From: Acidobacteriota bacterium
GTDB lineage: Bacteria; Acidobacteriota; Terriglobia; Bryobacterales; JACQDG01
NCBI GenBank assembly: GCA_016201185.1
Contig: JACQDG010000120.1
Coordinates: forward strand, 1-6,569
Direction: 5' to 3'
Length of the DNA stretch: 6,569 nt
The notes below the pieces were generated by a model. It was not told the DNA's origin, did no database searches, and worked only from the letters and a program-made list of their open reading frames with translations. Made by a program: the position numbers and the translations under genes. Shown here piece after piece: positions 4,897 through 6,569 of this stretch. Every line of letters starts with the position of its first letter. Position 1 is the stretch's first letter.

Positions 4897-5898
4897 CTTC
4901 ACGTCCACACGGACAGTACCCACTTCGATAGTTCCCTCCTTCGCCTGGGTGATAGAGCCCGGATCGGGTGGCTCGTTGTGCTCCCCTGGTTTCTTGCGGC
5001 ACTCGAAGGTGCCCGCCTGGATGAGCTCCTCGAGACACTTGGTATCTGGCGGAAGCGCGAAGCGCGGGTCATTGACGATCGTCTGGAGCATCGGATCTAG
5101 GAGGTAAGCGGGCACCACGTACGAGAGATTCGTGTTTATGTGAGCGTAGTCTCTGAGTTGCGGTGCTGCAAGATGGTCGAAGGCGAAGGTGCGGATGACG
5201 TCCTGCAGTCCAGCGTTGAGTATGCCGATCGCCCTCGGGTCTTGGGCCGGGAAGACCGGCGACCCGCTGGCTCCCCCAAGGCTCATGAGGTCAATTACGA
5301 ACGAGTGTGGCGCCTTACAAGAGAACGGCAGGACGGCGCTAATGATTCCCCTCTGGAGGGTGGGGCCGATGTGGTGCAGCCAGCCGGGCGCCGTTAGGGT
5401 GTCCGTTCCCATAGGGTAGCCTACCGTGGCAATCTCAGCTCCTTCCCGCAGCAGCGAAGTGTCTGGCGAGAGCTTGATGCTGGGCAAGCCTTTGGCTTTA
5501 ACATGGACTATCGCGAAATCGGGCCTGCGTGACCCGTAGTAATGGCCCTCCTTAGAGAGCTCTATGTCCCCAACATTGAACACACCAAGGACCTCCAGTT
5601 GAATCCGACCCATGCCGCCGTCGGGAGCACTTGGGACTTTGCCCTCCTCGATAAGGTGGAACAGCACCGCGTAGAATGGCCAGTCTCCCTTTGGGGCGTC
5701 CTTTGGCATCGGCAACCGCATGAGCTTCTCGGTGACGTGCGCGTTGGTAGCAACGAGTCCATCGGCGAGGATGAAGCCCGTACCGACAATGGGAGGAACC
5801 TCGGGCGGAGGCGAATTCGGCCCTAGCACCGGCAAATACTTCGGCATGAAGGCCACTACTGCTGGGCGTATGGCTCTGTACGTCTCGACAAGGTCCAT
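4882..5898 (-). CDS. Trypsin-like serine protease (PA clan)
   Basis: A 338-residue trypsin-like peptidase domain protein. The catalytic triad is visible: H54 in LVATNAHV (48-55), D127 in RRPDFAIVHV (124-133), and S211 in LGGASGSPVF (207-216). Around them are VGTGFILADG (38-47), the pre-Ser strand REGAEIATVGYPMG (151-164), and QRGIISAV (182-189), all in trypsin/HtrA-like order. A 60-residue insertion (about 62-120) lies between His and Asp. There is no PDZ domain after the protease domain: residues 245-338 hold a helical region and a Pro/Glu-rich tail. The N-terminus (MDLVETYRAIRPAVVAFMPK) has no clear signal peptide, so it is probably cytoplasmic, unlike HtrA/DegP. Substrate is unknown. The ribosome-binding site is weak (a G-run lies about 17 nt before the ATG). 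It lies 113 nt downstream of nrdJ in the same direction and may be co-transcribed; convergent with hicA. Confidence 0.85.
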   Translation of the reverse strand: MDLVETYRAIRPAVVAFMPKYLPVLGPNSPPPEVPPIVGTGFILADGLVATNAHVTEKLMRLPMPKDAPKGDWPFYAVLFHLIEEGKVPSAPDGGMGRIQLEVLGVFNVGDIELSKEGHYYGSRRPDFAIVHVKAKGLPSIKLSPDTSLLREGAEIATVGYPMGTDTLTAPGWLHHIGPTLQRGIISAVLPFSCKAPHSFVIDLMSLGGASGSPVFPAQDPRAIGILNAGLQDVIRTFAFDHLAAPQLRDYAHINTNLSYVVPAYLLDPMLQTIVNDPRFALPPDTKCLEELIQAGTFECRKKPGEHNEPPDPGSITQAKEGTIEVGTVRVDVKLRPS

Positions 5899-6011
5899 CG
5901 CTTTTCGCCGAAGCCCCCCCTTCCGCTAGAGCTGTATAGGTTAGTCTCTTCTGTCAAAGCCATCCCTCCGTACCTCCCAATTGTTGCCACTTCGCCAATG
6001 CCGCCTTCACC

Positions 6012-6569
6012 CTAGCTGCAGCCGCTGGTCGACCCGCAGTTGCCGCACTTGTAGCAGTTGCCGTTGCGGGTCATGATGGAGCCGCACTCGGAGCAGGTGG
6101 GGGCGTCTTCGACGGTGGCGAGGAACGGGAGCTTCTGCTGGGGCTCGGGCTCGGTGGGGCGCAACTGGGACGCCTCGCCGGCCTCGACGTGGCCGTATTC
6201 GGGCGAGATGAACTTGATCCCCAGCCAGCGGAAGATGTAATCCATGATCGACTTGGCGTAGGGGATCTCTTTGTTGCCGGTCCAGCCGCTGGGCTCAAAA
6301 CGCACGTGGACGAACTTGTCGGCCAGCACTTGCATGGGCACGCCGTATTGCAGGGCCATGGAGACGGCCGTGGCGAAGCTGTCCATCAGTCCGGAGATGG
6401 TCGAGCCTTCCTTGGCCATACGGATGAAGATCTCGCCGGGGGAGCCATCGTCGTACATGCCGACCGTGATATATCCCTCGTGGCCGCCGACCGAGAATTT
6501 GTGGGTAATTGATTTGCGCTCATCGGCCAGCTTGTGCCGCGCGGGACGGTAAATGATTTTTTCCGCAAC
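6012..6569 (-). CDS. nrdJ: B12-dependent (class II) ribonucleotide reductase NrdJ, C-terminal part
   Basis: The C-terminal 185 residues of an adenosylcobalamin-dependent ribonucleoside-diphosphate reductase; the frame is open to the window edge, so the gene begins outside. It makes deoxynucleotides without needing oxygen, using a B12-generated thiyl radical. Recognisable segments are RHKLADERKSITHKFSVGGHEGYI (about 11-34), GSPGEIFIRMAKEGSTISGLMDSFATAVS (42-70), the conserved RFEPSGWTGNKEIPYAKSIMDYIFRWLGIKF (about 90-120), a variable linker, and the Cys-rich tail with CSEC, CYKC, CGNC and a final GCS. These cysteines include the zinc-ribbon pairs and the C-terminal pair that re-reduces the active site via thioredoxin. 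It ends in TAG. The catalytic barrel is not in view. The isolated ATG at 6458 is internal, not the start. Together with the deoxynucleoside kinase it supplies dNTPs, though on the other strand and not in one operon. Confidence 0.95.
   Translation of the reverse strand, partial: VAEKIIYRPARHKLADERKSITHKFSVGGHEGYITVGMYDDGSPGEIFIRMAKEGSTISGLMDSFATAVSMALQYGVPMQVLADKFVHVRFEPSGWTGNKEIPYAKSIMDYIFRWLGIKFISPEYGHVEAGEASQLRPTEPEPQQKLPFLATVEDAPTCSECGSIMTRNGNCYKCGNCGSTSGCS

Noticed and set aside
5933..5957. Promoter for the protease: TTGACA (5957-5952) with TATACA (5938-5933) on the minus strand
   Set aside because: Both hexamers are good, but the spacer is only 13 nt, too short for a normal sigma70 promoter. 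It is kept only as a possibility.

Overview
The window looks like a piece of an Acidobacteriota chromosome, probably from an environmental or metagenome-derived genome. Four things point there: GC-rich third positions, a Hanks-type kinase of the PYEIV...GAGGMGEVYRAKD...HRDLKPGN type that is greatly expanded in that phylum, folK followed by a deoxynucleoside kinase, and a class II (B12-dependent) ribonucleotide reductase. This placement is inference from gene content and protein style; no phylogenetic marker was tested.

Layout. (1) 1-508, minus: N-terminal half of a Ser/Thr protein kinase, cut by the window edge. (2) 518-2186, plus: a divergent sigma70-like promoter followed by ruvA and ruvB, the Holliday junction branch-migration motor. 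ruvB carries an in-frame TAG at codon 127 in an otherwise perfectly preserved gene. (3) 2244-3815, plus: a small GYD-domain protein with a strong Shine-Dalgarno, then folK (folate synthesis) and a deoxynucleoside kinase (dNTP salvage). The last two overlap by ATGA. (4) 3690-4896: a small accessory island with two type II toxin-antitoxin modules. On the minus strand is a RelB/CopG-like ribbon-helix-helix antitoxin with a textbook promoter and a perfect 7-bp inverted-repeat operator. Only about 25 N-terminal codons of its RelE/ParE-like toxin remain, before the frame runs into the antisense of the deoxynucleoside kinase. On the plus strand is a hicB-hicA pair in which HicA has a normal N-terminal half and catalytic His but an aberrant C-terminus. 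(5) 4882-5898, minus: a cytoplasmic-looking trypsin-like serine protease with a complete His/Asp/Ser triad. (6) 6012-6569, minus: the C-terminal 185 residues of the B12-dependent ribonucleotide reductase NrdJ, including its cysteine-rich tail.

The housekeeping genes centre on DNA repair and nucleotide or folate metabolism (ruvAB, folK, dNK, nrdJ). The main oddities are the ruvB nonsense codon, the remnant toxin gene that appears to supply the deoxynucleoside kinase with its C-terminal tail and stop codon, and the contrast of intact antitoxins with damaged toxins. I found no tRNA, rRNA, CRISPR array, IS element or convincing intrinsic terminator. I did not find a clearly new multi-gene system.
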